This document shows, in pieces, positions 17,084 through 24,574 of a DNA stretch of 42,114 nucleotides. A program made the position numbers and the translations under genes. Source of the stretch: Nitrospirota bacterium. Lineage in GTDB: Bacteria > Nitrospirota > Nitrospiria > Nitrospirales > UBA8639. The stretch is from positions 1 through 42,114 of the forward strand of contig RFGF01000050.1 in assembly GCA_003695915.1 (NCBI GenBank). The letters are read 5' to 3'. The notes under the pieces were generated by a model that was not told the origin of the DNA, made no database searches, and saw only the letters and a list, made by a program, of their open reading frames with translations. How positions within the stretch are numbered: position 1 is the first letter of the stretch; each line of letters begins with the position of its first letter.

Positions 17084-17619
17084 CGCAAACGATACTATCA
17101 TGAGAGACGGCGATGCTTAAGGAGCCATGTGTTATTGTGTCATGGAAATCGTGCGAAAAAGAAAAGCGGGTCCTGATGATATGGGGGCGACAGACATCTT
17201 GTCCGTCTGACACAATGCGGCGATCGCTGGCCGACTGCACTCAATGATTGATCACCCGCCGGCTTGTCGACATGTAAACCGCGCGATACCGTTTCTGTTG
17301 GTGAAAAAGATTACAAGCCTTTCTTTGTGCACTCGAACAAGGCTAACCAAACCCGATCCTTCCATCTAGCTCAGTCTCGATGTGCCTTCCGTACAAAGGC
17401 CTATCGTCAGGTCTCTTCCCTCATGTGCCGATGACATTCCTGATATCGTATCCGGAGGACTCTCCCCTTGGGGTTGTCATGATTCGATGACTGAGTTCTC
17501 GCCGAAAGTTATTTGATGAGCAGAAATCGTTGGGGCAAGGCTCGTATTCTTCATGAACGGATACTCATGAGATCATATCGTATTGGACCGGAGACCGTCA
17601 CGGCACTATCATTAGATTC
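17084..17619. other. Gap between the PEP-CTERM pseudogene and the exosortase gene
   Basis: No supported gene. A 28-codon frame with an AAGGAG site (ATG at 17127) encodes a polar peptide without features. I found no sigma-54 or clear sigma-70 promoter for the exosortase gene here. Confidence 0.4.
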
Positions 17620-19446
17620 ATGATATCGAGGTTGCAAACTTCCGGTGGTGGACGTTTCTTCGCATCGTCTTCATGGCTCCTCGCGACGATTGGTGTAGGT
17701 TGCGCCTGGATCGGCGTCCTGACGTTGTACTGGCCCACTGCCCGCACTTTGATGCATGCCTGGTCGCATTCCGTCTCCTATCAGCATGGTTGGGCAATTC
17801 TGCCGATTTGCCTCTATTTGATTTGGCGGCAGCGCCACGCGCTTATGAGCGTCGAGCCCAAGCCGTTCATTGGGGGAGTGTTGTTGATGGTGCCACTGAC
17901 AGCAACTTGGTTGCTGGGCAACATGGCGAACATTGTGTTGGTTCAGGAGGTCAGCCTTGTCTTGATGCTCCAAACACTGACTGTCTCGCTCCTCGGTGTT
18001 GCCGCTGGACGGATTCTGGCGTTTCCCTTGCTATATCTATTGTTCGCTGTGCCGGTGGGGGAGGATTTGATCCCCGTCCTTCAGGACTATACTGCTTGGT
18101 TTACTGTGAAGGCGCTACAACTTACAGGGGTTCCGGTCTATCGCGAAGGCCATTACCTCATGGTTCCGACCGGGGCATGGGAGGTGGCCAAGTCGTGTGC
18201 TGGGATTCGCTACATCCTTCCATCTCTGGCGCTGGGAACGCTCTTCGCCATGCTCACGTACCGGAGCTGGATCCGGCGCAGCTTGTTTCTCCTTGCGTGC
18301 TTGATCGTTCCCATTCTGGCCAATGGCATGAGAGCCTACGGCATCGTTATGCTGGCGTATCTGACCGACAACGCCCTTGCCGTGGGCGTTGATCATTTCA
18401 TCTACGGCGGCGTCTTCTTCGGTGTTGTTATGTTCGTCCTGTTTTCCATCGGCTTGCGCTGGCGTGAGCGCCCTGTCCGTTTCGAAGCTCCGCCTCACCC
18501 AATAATCGATGACCGTTCTTCGGCTAGCGCGCGATATGTTCGGTCTCGGCCGGGCATGTTTCCTGTTGTGCGTCTGGTAAGTACGGCGGTCTTGGCGCTA
18601 GCTGTGTCAGCCACGGGGCCGGTGCTGGCTAAATTGAGCACCGGTTCTGACGCCGGTATTCGACGAGTCGTTGCATTGCCACCGCCTGCACCGGATGCAT
18701 CATGGGAGTTGCTCGCTGAACAGGAACCGGTTTGGGAACCCCGGTTTGCGGGCTATGAGCAAACATTTACCTGGCTCTACCGAAACGTTGAGGGCGAAGA
18801 AGTCCAACTGTACATTGCGTGGTATCCGATTCAACGGCAAGGAGCGGAACTCGTCCAGTCTCGGAATACCATGTATGACCCTGCACGCTGGCGGCTTTCC
18901 TCGCACACTCGACGGACGATTGTGCTCGATGATGGTCCCTTGACAGTCGATGAATGGTTGCTTCGCTCGACGAGCGGGATGCGCCTGGTGTGGAGTTGGT
19001 ATTGGATAGGCGGAGCTGTCACGGCAGATCCCTATTGGGCAAAGTGGCTCGAGCTGCGGAATCGACTCCGATCCCTGTTCGATGAACCTGGTGAAGCTGC
19101 GCTGATCGCCCTCAGTACATCCACCTCCGAAATGAAGCCAGAGGCAGCCTCAGAGAGGCTGCAATCTTTTCTCGCGCATGTAAAAGAGCCGCTGGGAAAC
19201 ATTCTCGCCGGTTCGTTCGGAGATAGGAATTTGTCGTTTTTCAGGCCATTGCAAAAGCGGTTTGTGGCCTTTCACGCTTTGCGTGATGGCTATGGCCCGT
19301 CGGTTGACCCTCTTCTATCCGCACGGTTCTGTGATCGTCAAGCAGGACAAGAGACCCGGAGTCGTCCCTTTCGTCTGTGTCCGAGCGTTTTGCGGTCGAT
19401 ACGGTATTGGAATAAAGTGGATGATTTCTTCGCATGTCCGTCCTGA
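17620..19446 (+). CDS. Exosortase fused to an EpsI domain (XrtA-like)
   Basis: An inner-membrane cysteine transpeptidase that processes PEP-CTERM proteins. Residues about 15-290 are the multi-helix exosortase domain with all three catalytic residues: C193 in KSCAGIRY, R238 in NGMRAYGIVML and H259 in VDHFIYGGVFFG. After helix 8 (about residue 290) comes the periplasmic EpsI domain (about 330-540; VWEPRFAGYEQTF, QLYIAWYPIQRQG, RLVWSWYWIGG). The last 70 residues, after LAGSFGDRN, do not look like EpsI and read like translated non-coding DNA, so the original stop may have been lost. No ribosome binding site is visible. Exopolysaccharide genes that usually flank XrtA are absent. Confidence 0.9.
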   Translation: MISRLQTSGGGRFFASSSWLLATIGVGCAWIGVLTLYWPTARTLMHAWSHSVSYQHGWAILPICLYLIWRQRHALMSVEPKPFIGGVLLMVPLTATWLLGNMANIVLVQEVSLVLMLQTLTVSLLGVAAGRILAFPLLYLLFAVPVGEDLIPVLQDYTAWFTVKALQLTGVPVYREGHYLMVPTGAWEVAKSCAGIRYILPSLALGTLFAMLTYRSWIRRSLFLLACLIVPILANGMRAYGIVMLAYLTDNALAVGVDHFIYGGVFFGVVMFVLFSIGLRWRERPVRFEAPPHPIIDDRSSASARYVRSRPGMFPVVRLVSTAVLALAVSATGPVLAKLSTGSDAGIRRVVALPPPAPDASWELLAEQEPVWEPRFAGYEQTFTWLYRNVEGEEVQLYIAWYPIQRQGAELVQSRNTMYDPARWRLSSHTRRTIVLDDGPLTVDEWLLRSTSGMRLVWSWYWIGGAVTADPYWAKWLELRNRLRSLFDEPGEAALIALSTSTSEMKPEAASERLQSFLAHVKEPLGNILAGSFGDRNLSFFRPLQKRFVAFHALRDGYGPSVDPLLSARFCDRQAGQETRSRPFRLCPSVLRSIRYWNKVDDFFACPS

Positions 19447-19661
19447 TCAGAAAAGTCCTCGATTTCCTCTTGAGGACTGAAGAACGTCCAAGACTGCCTT
19501 GGGCACCGATCGTCATTCGTCTGTGAGTTGCTCCTCCTCACCCTCTCCAACAGCTGGCTCCGTCTTATACAGTCGTATAAGGAGGACGTCATTCTTCAAT
19601 CGCATTGACAGATCGGGTGAGCAGTCAGTGAACCGGTCCGAAAAGATCGTTGCCCGAACAC
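19447..19661. other. Short intergenic stretch with a palindrome
   Basis: It holds a small palindrome CTTATAC-AGTC-GTATAAG (19564-19581) and no supported gene. Confidence 0.35.
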
Positions 19662-19823
19662 TTATGCGAGGAGTTCGGGAATTTCTGACATGGCCTCTTC
19701 CAGCGAGCGGGGTATAAAGCGCTTTGGATTGCTCCAGGCCGAACCCGTTTCGAGATTCAGCTTTCTTTTCGATCCGATGGCGTCGCATGCACTCGACCCA
19801 TCCATAGTGGAGGTGCGACCCAT
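19662..19823 (-). CDS. Possible 53-residue protein
   Basis: A short minus-strand frame from the ATG at 19821-19823 to the TAA at 19662-19664. Its C-terminal half looks protein-like: LNLETGSAWSNPKRFIPRSL, then EEAMSEIPELLA, an amphipathic acidic helix, with codons typical of this genome. There is no ribosome binding site, and a stop codon in the same frame lies close upstream, so it may be the tail of a decayed gene. A second in-frame ATG is at 19803-19805. I do not recognise it. Confidence 0.35.
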   Translation of the reverse strand: MGRTSTMDGSSACDAIGSKRKLNLETGSAWSNPKRFIPRSLEEAMSEIPELLA

Positions 19824-19874
19824 AGTCCGATAACATGCGGCTCATCGCTTCATGCCATATTATTGTCCACTATC

Positions 19875-19903
19875 CGACCTCGTTCGAGGTCGTGTCGCTT
19901 TTT
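19875..19903 (+). terminator. Possible plus-strand terminator
   Basis: A 7-bp stem CGACCTC/GAGGTCG with a GTTC loop is followed six bases later by TTTTT. No plus-strand gene ends nearby except the exosortase at 19446, 430 bp upstream. Confidence 0.35.
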
Positions 19904-20119
19904 AATGTGATTCAGAAAGAATGATCGAACGCGCGCAGATAGGGATGACGACGTTCCAGAAGTAAAGCATCGTCCAATTAGAATGTCGATTATAAGGCTC
20001 GCTTTTAGGAGGAGGGCGGACTCGCCCTTGAAACAGCGATATGTCGATTGAGAAGACTTCAGCGATTCGCGGCGAACGCGTCAAAATAACGAGACGAAAA
20101 AACGGCCTGTATCTAAAAA

Positions 20120-20208
20120 TGGTGCCGGAGGCCGGACTTGAACCGGCACGCCCCTTTCGGAGCAAGGGATTTTAAGTCCCTGGCGTCTGCCTGTTCCGCC
20201 ACTCCGGC
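20120..20208 (-). tRNA. tRNA-Leu (anticodon UAA)
   Basis: Read on the minus strand, the acceptor stem GCCGGAG pairs with CTCCGGC, with discriminator A and an encoded CCA (20120-20122). The anticodon arm is AGGGA-CTTAAAA-TCCCT, giving anticodon TAA, which reads UUA/UUG leucine codons. A long variable arm (CTCCGAAAGGGGCG region) marks a class II tRNA, and the T arm is GCCGG-TTCAAGT-CCGGC. All arms pair, so the gene looks functional. It ends in open DNA with no neighbouring tRNA. Confidence 0.97.
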
Positions 20209-20670
20209 ATGTGTCGAAGGTGTTGTCGAGAATTGTAATGGTCTGTGACGTCTCTCGGGTGATCGAACGCTGGCAATGGCTATTTCGTAAATCGTCTGCA
20301 ATCCCTGTCAAATCGCTCTCTCGGTTTCATTCTTGACTGAAAGCCCGAGGTACTCGGTCCATCCCCAGGACATCAATGTCAGTCACGAGTTAAAAATCCG
20401 CATGCCTGGACCTTGCGCGATGCAGGATAGGCTATGAGTGCCGAGAGGTCGAATCCGCAATGTAAGGCATGTCACCCCAAAGGATCAAGCTACTCCGTGG
20501 CGCCTACTGGCCGAATGTCTTCGCGCACGATTGTCTGCGGACAATCGCGAACACGGCGACATAAACGCTTATCGATCTGGGCATGTCGACAAGCGGAGGA
20601 CATGCCGATGGATGATGTCCTGGATGCGAAGCGAAACAAGGCTTGGCCATCGGGGGAAAACTGCGAGACC
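20209..20670. other. Gap between tRNA-Leu and the CarH-like gene
   Basis: No supported gene. It contains an 8-bp inverted repeat GGCATGTC/GACATGCC (20580-20587 and 20599-20606) about 65 bp after the end of the minus-strand regulator gene, without a T run. Confidence 0.4.
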
Positions 20671-21570
20671 TTAAGGCCGGAGCGTGTCCAGAAAGATTTC
20701 CAGTGCTCGGATCGTTGGAAACAGGCGCACAGGTTCTCGTGCCACCCATGTCGCCGTGCTCTCGATCGCTTGTCCTCCGAGTCCGAGCGTTGTGTGATGG
20801 CCGAGTTCGCCGACGAGCGTGCGAACCAACGCAAGCAGTGATTCCGATGTCGGGGTCATGGTTATCGAGAGGAGGACCACCGAAGGAAGCGCTTTGCGGC
20901 AGAAGAACAGTAATTCTGTTGTGGGGACATTGGCGCCTAGAAAAGACACCGGGAAACCGAGCGACAGACATGTATAGGCGACGGCTTGGGCAGCGATATC
21001 GTGGTATTCGCCTTCAGGACAAGCGACAACGATCTCCGGACCCCGAGTCGCCGCACGCAACTGATTCATAGCCGCCGCAATTTTCTGTTTGACGAGTTGG
21101 GTGGCAAAGTGCTCTTGGGCCACACCGATTCTTCCGGCATGCCAGAGATCGCCCACTGCCCGTTGCAGAGGAAACAGAATGCGTTCGCATGCCTCATCCA
21201 TGGGAACGACGGCGATCGCGCCATTGAGTTTTTCTTCGAACGTCCTTCGATCCCAATCCACAAGCGCCTGCTGAAGGTCGGCCAAGAGCCGATCCCCTGA
21301 CCGCTCGGGTGGCGGTGACAGCCAGCGAGAGCGCCGTGCTTCGGCAAGGAGCGATTCTCGGCCGCGTTGGGCCAATTCACTGATGGGCACACCTTGATCC
21401 GTTTGTTCCTTGAGATAGCGCAATACCAGAATGTCTTCATCCGTATAGACCCGATAGCGGTTCGTGCTCCGAGCCGGATTCACAAGGCCATACCGCCGTT
21501 CCCATGCGCGAATGGTATGAACAGATAGACCGGTCAATTTGGCTACCCGATGAATGCGAAAACTTCCCAT
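20671..21570 (-). CDS. CarH/LitR-type B12-dependent light-sensing MerR repressor
   Basis: A 299-residue regulator. Residues 1-75 are a MerR winged helix (FRIHRVAKLTGLSVHTIRAW, ERRYGL). Residues about 95-170 are the four-helix cap and 178-299 the Rossmann cobalamin-binding domain. The cap has the CarH signature W-x9-EH (W143, E153, H154), and W143 is followed by H144, the position that becomes a second cobalt ligand after light in Thermus CarH. The lower axial histidine is H190 in E-Y-H-D-I-A, where the usual final Gly is Ala. In the dark such proteins bind adenosylcobalamin as tetramers and repress; light breaks the complex. It is transcribed away from an operon with a photolyase, a known type of target. 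There is no ribosome binding site at the ATG. Confidence 0.88.
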   Translation of the reverse strand: MGSFRIHRVAKLTGLSVHTIRAWERRYGLVNPARSTNRYRVYTDEDILVLRYLKEQTDQGVPISELAQRGRESLLAEARRSRWLSPPPERSGDRLLADLQQALVDWDRRTFEEKLNGAIAVVPMDEACERILFPLQRAVGDLWHAGRIGVAQEHFATQLVKQKIAAAMNQLRAATRGPEIVVACPEGEYHDIAAQAVAYTCLSLGFPVSFLGANVPTTELLFFCRKALPSVVLLSITMTPTSESLLALVRTLVGELGHHTTLGLGGQAIESTATWVAREPVRLFPTIRALEIFLDTLRP

Positions 21571-21636
21571 ATGATAATAATATATAATAGATATTTTATT
21601 GTCTAATGTTTTGTAAAAAGTTAATTATAAAAACTG

Positions 21637-21668
21637 TTGACAAACTATGATCGACTGTCTATAGTTTG
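21637..21668 (+). promoter_or_regulatory. Consensus sigma-70 promoter under a perfect inverted repeat (candidate CarH operator)
   Basis: TTGACA (21637-21642), 17 bases, TATAGT (21660-21665): an almost ideal promoter facing right. The inverted repeat CAAACTAT (21641-21648) and ATAGTTTG (21661-21668) is perfect in both arms and covers the end of the -35 and the whole -10. A strong promoter masked by a symmetric site, next to a divergent repressor gene, is the layout of a repressed, inducible operon. That CarH binds here is inferred. Confidence 0.65.
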
Positions 21669-21717
21669 CCTAACGTTGGTCAAATCTATGCTTTCTAACC
21701 ATTTCGGAGGTCATATC

Positions 21718-21954
21718 ATGAGTACCCCCACTCGCTATCACCGGCCGGCCGCAGAGAGCCAGGCTTGGGACAGTCAGTCAAACGCAAAAAGTTGTCCGCG
21801 GTGCCATGGGTATCTGATCCATGATTCCTATCTGGATCCGTACAGTAATAGCGGCACATTCGCCATCGCCATTCTTCGCTGCGTGCAATGTGGAAATGTT
21901 CTCGACCCGGTCATTGTCACCAACCGTCGGAAATCGAAAACGGTAGCGGCCTGA
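21718..21954 (+). CDS. Small zinc-ribbon protein
   Basis: A 78-residue protein with two CxxC knuckles, C26-P-R-C29 and C55-V-Q-C58, spaced as in a zinc ribbon; the ribbon also holds the aromatic YLIHDSYLDPYSN loop. CGGAGG just ahead of the ATG at 21718 supports this start; the frame is open further upstream only because a TTG lies in the promoter. The basic C-terminus (NRRKSKT) could touch nucleic acid. It is the first gene after the candidate CarH-controlled promoter and lies 62 bp before the SUMF1-TPR gene. The function is unknown. Confidence 0.8.
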   Translation: MSTPTRYHRPAAESQAWDSQSNAKSCPRCHGYLIHDSYLDPYSNSGTFAIAILRCVQCGNVLDPVIVTNRRKSKTVAA

Positions 21955-22016
21955 ACGTAGGCTAAGATCGCGCCGTCTCTTATCGTCTTTTCGCTCATAG
22001 CAACAAGGAGAACGTC

Positions 22017-23045
22017 ATGACTCATCAAAACACTCCCCTCACGGCAATCAATTCAACCCTGCATGTTCGGGCTCTATCGTGTGACAGGATAGCTTGGATG
22101 ATCCAGTATCAGGCTCGTTGGCTCGGAGCCGCTCTTTTATTTTTCTGCATGGCGGTGGGACTTCATTCAGTTACTGCTGCCCAAACTCCTCCGGATAGCA
22201 TGGTGCGCATTCCAGCAGGGGAGTTCACCATGGGAAGCAATGAACATGAGGACGAAACTCCTCATCAGGTCGTGCTCGACGCCTATGACATCGATACATA
22301 TGAAGTGTCCAACAGCGAATATCGGGCATTTTTGAAAGCCACAGGACATCCGGCGCCTGCCTATTGGGATGATCCTCGGCTCAATGGCGACAATCAACCG
22401 GTCGTCGGAGTCAATTGGTACGATGCCAAGGCCTTTTGCGAATGGAAAGGTAAACGACTTCCGACGGAAGCGGAATGGGAGCATGCTGCAAAAGGACCAG
22501 CTGGTCATCATTATCCATGGGGTCATGAGATCGATCCATCAAAGGCTAACTATGGGCAGCATGTCGGGCGAACGGCCCCTGTGAATGCGTACCCAGAAGG
22601 GGTGAGCGGATTCGGGGTCTACAACATGGCCGGCAATGTGTTCGAGTGGGTGGCGGACTGGTACGATCCGAATTATTACAAGGTCAGTCCTGCTTGGAAC
22701 CCGCAAGGCCCTCCCATTGGAATCAACTTTGCGGGTCAGGGACCGGTGAAAGTGTTGCGGGGTGGCTCGTGGCTGGCTCCCAAGACGTCGCTCCACACGA
22801 GCCATCGCTTTTGGAATCAACCTGAAAATAACTCTTATGGGGTGGGACTTGGCTTCCGTTGCGCCAAGTCGGTCAAGGCAGATCGAGCGGACCAAGGCAA
22901 GGCACACTTTATTCTGGCGCTCATCCACATGGGCAAAGAACACTGGCAAGATGCCTTGCAGGCGATCGATCGAGCCTTGAGCGTGGATCCTGATAATGGG
23001 GAGTATCGGGAAACTAAGCACATCATCTTACAGAACCTGAAGTAG
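22017..23045 (+). CDS. Exported SUMF1-domain protein with C-terminal TPR
   Basis: A 342-residue protein. A long polar N-region precedes a signal or anchor helix (LGAALLFFCMAVGLHSV, about residues 38-54). The SUMF1/FGE-sulfatase fold follows: MVRIPAGEFTMGSNEHEDE, DTYEVSNSEYRAFL, GKRLPTEAEWEHAAKG, YNMAGNVFEWVADW, VLRGGSW and GLGFRCAKS. The two active cysteines of true formylglycine-generating enzymes are missing in the GGSW region, so it is not an FGE by that mechanism. Residues about 295-342 form one TPR (HFILALIHMGKEHWQDALQA). AAGGAG six bases before the ATG supports the start. It is the second gene of the putative light operon. The role is unknown. Confidence 0.85.
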   Translation: MTHQNTPLTAINSTLHVRALSCDRIAWMIQYQARWLGAALLFFCMAVGLHSVTAAQTPPDSMVRIPAGEFTMGSNEHEDETPHQVVLDAYDIDTYEVSNSEYRAFLKATGHPAPAYWDDPRLNGDNQPVVGVNWYDAKAFCEWKGKRLPTEAEWEHAAKGPAGHHYPWGHEIDPSKANYGQHVGRTAPVNAYPEGVSGFGVYNMAGNVFEWVADWYDPNYYKVSPAWNPQGPPIGINFAGQGPVKVLRGGSWLAPKTSLHTSHRFWNQPENNSYGVGLGFRCAKSVKADRADQGKAHFILALIHMGKEHWQDALQAIDRALSVDPDNGEYRETKHIILQNLK

Positions 23046-23167
23046 CGATGAAATTCCTGTCCTGCCGGGGGCACCCCGGGAGGACAGGGAGCGGGTCATC
23101 GGTACGCTTTGATAAGCATGATGACAGATGGATGATTCGCCTCGATCTGGCGAACTGGAGGTGACGA

Positions 23168-23689
23168 ATGATCGATGTCGAAATGGAATCTCAGCTGAGG
23201 AGCTCGAGAGAAGAGCCACGGATACCTACTCACTATGCGGCGTTCAGCTTGCAACGGATGAGGAGGCAGCGTACCACGGTTTCCCTGTACATCAGCGCGA
23301 GGACACTCCGGAGATTCCTCGGGTCGGTGTATGTCGGCGCCTCAGGATTGTCGCTGCTCATAGTATCGTCCATGCTCATGCTATCAACGGCCTATGGGGA
23401 GGAACGGAATCAGCTAGCGGGTCACGATCCTCAGCGGATCCTACAGGCTGCGGAAAAATCCGTAGAAGCTGCATGGGATGCCTTCCATCGAGCCGCCCTT
23501 GGGGGAACGCTGGCTTCTCCCCAGTTACAAATGGAAATCGAAGCCGCGCTGGGTCTGGCCCGAGAACTCGTGATAAAGGCCAGAGCAGCCGGTAAAGCAG
23601 GACGTGAGCAGGACGTGAAAATGTTATCTGAACAGATCCATCGGCTTTGCGACTCTATCATCATCAGGAGCCAGCGGAGGAAACCGTGA
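23168..23689 (+). CDS. Membrane-anchored protein of unknown function
   Basis: A 173-residue protein with a basic N-region, one hydrophobic span (about residues 52-75, VYVGASGLSLLIVSSMLML) and a C-terminal helical part rich in Ala, Glu and Gln (LQAAEKSVEAAWDAFHRAAL). The helical part would lie in the periplasm. TGGAGG before the ATG is a fair ribosome binding site. Its stop overlaps the GTG start of the next SUMF1 gene by 4 bp, so the two are translated together. I do not recognise a family. It could be an assembly partner of the SUMF1 proteins on either side. Confidence 0.7.
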   Translation: MIDVEMESQLRSSREEPRIPTHYAAFSLQRMRRQRTTVSLYISARTLRRFLGSVYVGASGLSLLIVSSMLMLSTAYGEERNQLAGHDPQRILQAAEKSVEAAWDAFHRAALGGTLASPQLQMEIEAALGLARELVIKARAAGKAGREQDVKMLSEQIHRLCDSIIIRSQRRKP

Positions 23690-24474
23690 GCGTGCACGTC
23701 GTTATTCTCGTCTTGGCAAGCCTGTGGTGGCTTGATGCTGGTTGGCTCGTCTATGGTCAAGAGCGATCGGATCAGATGGTGATCGTTCCCGCAGGACCGT
23801 TTCTGTACGGCAGCCCGGAAGGGGAAGGGAGGCCCGATGAACATCCGCAGCGGACCATCGAATTGTCTGCCTTTGCCATCGATCGCTACGAAGTCACCAA
23901 CGAGCGTTACTTGGCTTTTCTGCGTGCCACTGGCCATCGTGTTCCAATAAATGTGTACGGGTCTGGATCGTTGATGGAGGAAGAGGGCATCGGCCAGCTT
24001 CCGGTCGTTCAGGTGACGTGGCATGATGCTGCCGATTTTTGTGAATGGGAAGACAAGCGGCTTCCGACCGAAGCCGAATGGGAAAAGGCTGCCCGCGGGA
24101 TCGATGGGCGCCGCTATCCATGGGGCAATGATCCCCCCACCCCGGCTAGAGCCAATTTCGATCGGGAATGGAGCGGGAAGACGACGCTCGATCCTGTCGG
24201 ATCGCATCCTGAGGGGGTGTCGCCATATGGGGTCCACGATATGGCTGGAAACGTCCGGGAGTGGGTTCAGGACTGGTATGACGAGCATGCCCATCTGCTG
24301 GCGGCTCGGCGCAATCCTCAGGGCCCAGCACGAGGACTCCTGAAAGTGATTCGTGGCGGGTCGTGGCGGAGTTTTGCATCGGACATTCGAACGGCGGCAC
24401 GCGGCAAAGGCGGGTTTGCGCTCAAAACCCATGGCATTGGATTTCGCTGCGTGAAGGATTTGCGGATCCCATAG
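23686..24474 (+). CDS. Second exported SUMF1-domain protein
   Basis: A 262-residue paralogue of the gene at 22017, without the TPR. A GTG start is chosen because GGAGG (23676-23680) lies just ahead and the signal peptide (VVILVLASLWWLDAGWLVYG) begins at once; a TTG at 23647 is possible but unneeded. The SUMF1 fold is complete: MVIVPAGPFLYGSPEGEG, DRYEVTNERYLAFL, DKRLPTEAEWEKAARG, HDMAGNVREWVQDW, VIRGGSW and GIGFRCVKD. As in its paralogue, the FGE catalytic cysteines are absent. It overlaps the upstream gene by 4 bp and lies 100 bp before the photolyase. Confidence 0.87.
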   Translation: MSVHVVILVLASLWWLDAGWLVYGQERSDQMVIVPAGPFLYGSPEGEGRPDEHPQRTIELSAFAIDRYEVTNERYLAFLRATGHRVPINVYGSGSLMEEEGIGQLPVVQVTWHDAADFCEWEDKRLPTEAEWEKAARGIDGRRYPWGNDPPTPARANFDREWSGKTTLDPVGSHPEGVSPYGVHDMAGNVREWVQDWYDEHAHLLAARRNPQGPARGLLKVIRGGSWRSFASDIRTAARGKGGFALKTHGIGFRCVKDLRIP

Positions 24475-24574
24475 AACTTCGTCGGCTGATTCCTCGACCG
24501 CGTGGACGTTGTACGAAGCATCAATGCTGGTTGCGGTCGATTGAGTCGCGCATTTTCTGAGGGGACATGTGATC

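Noticed and set aside
20120-20208. tRNA-Leu as an integration site for a genomic island
   Set aside because: No integrase gene and no repeat of the tRNA 3' end elsewhere in the window.
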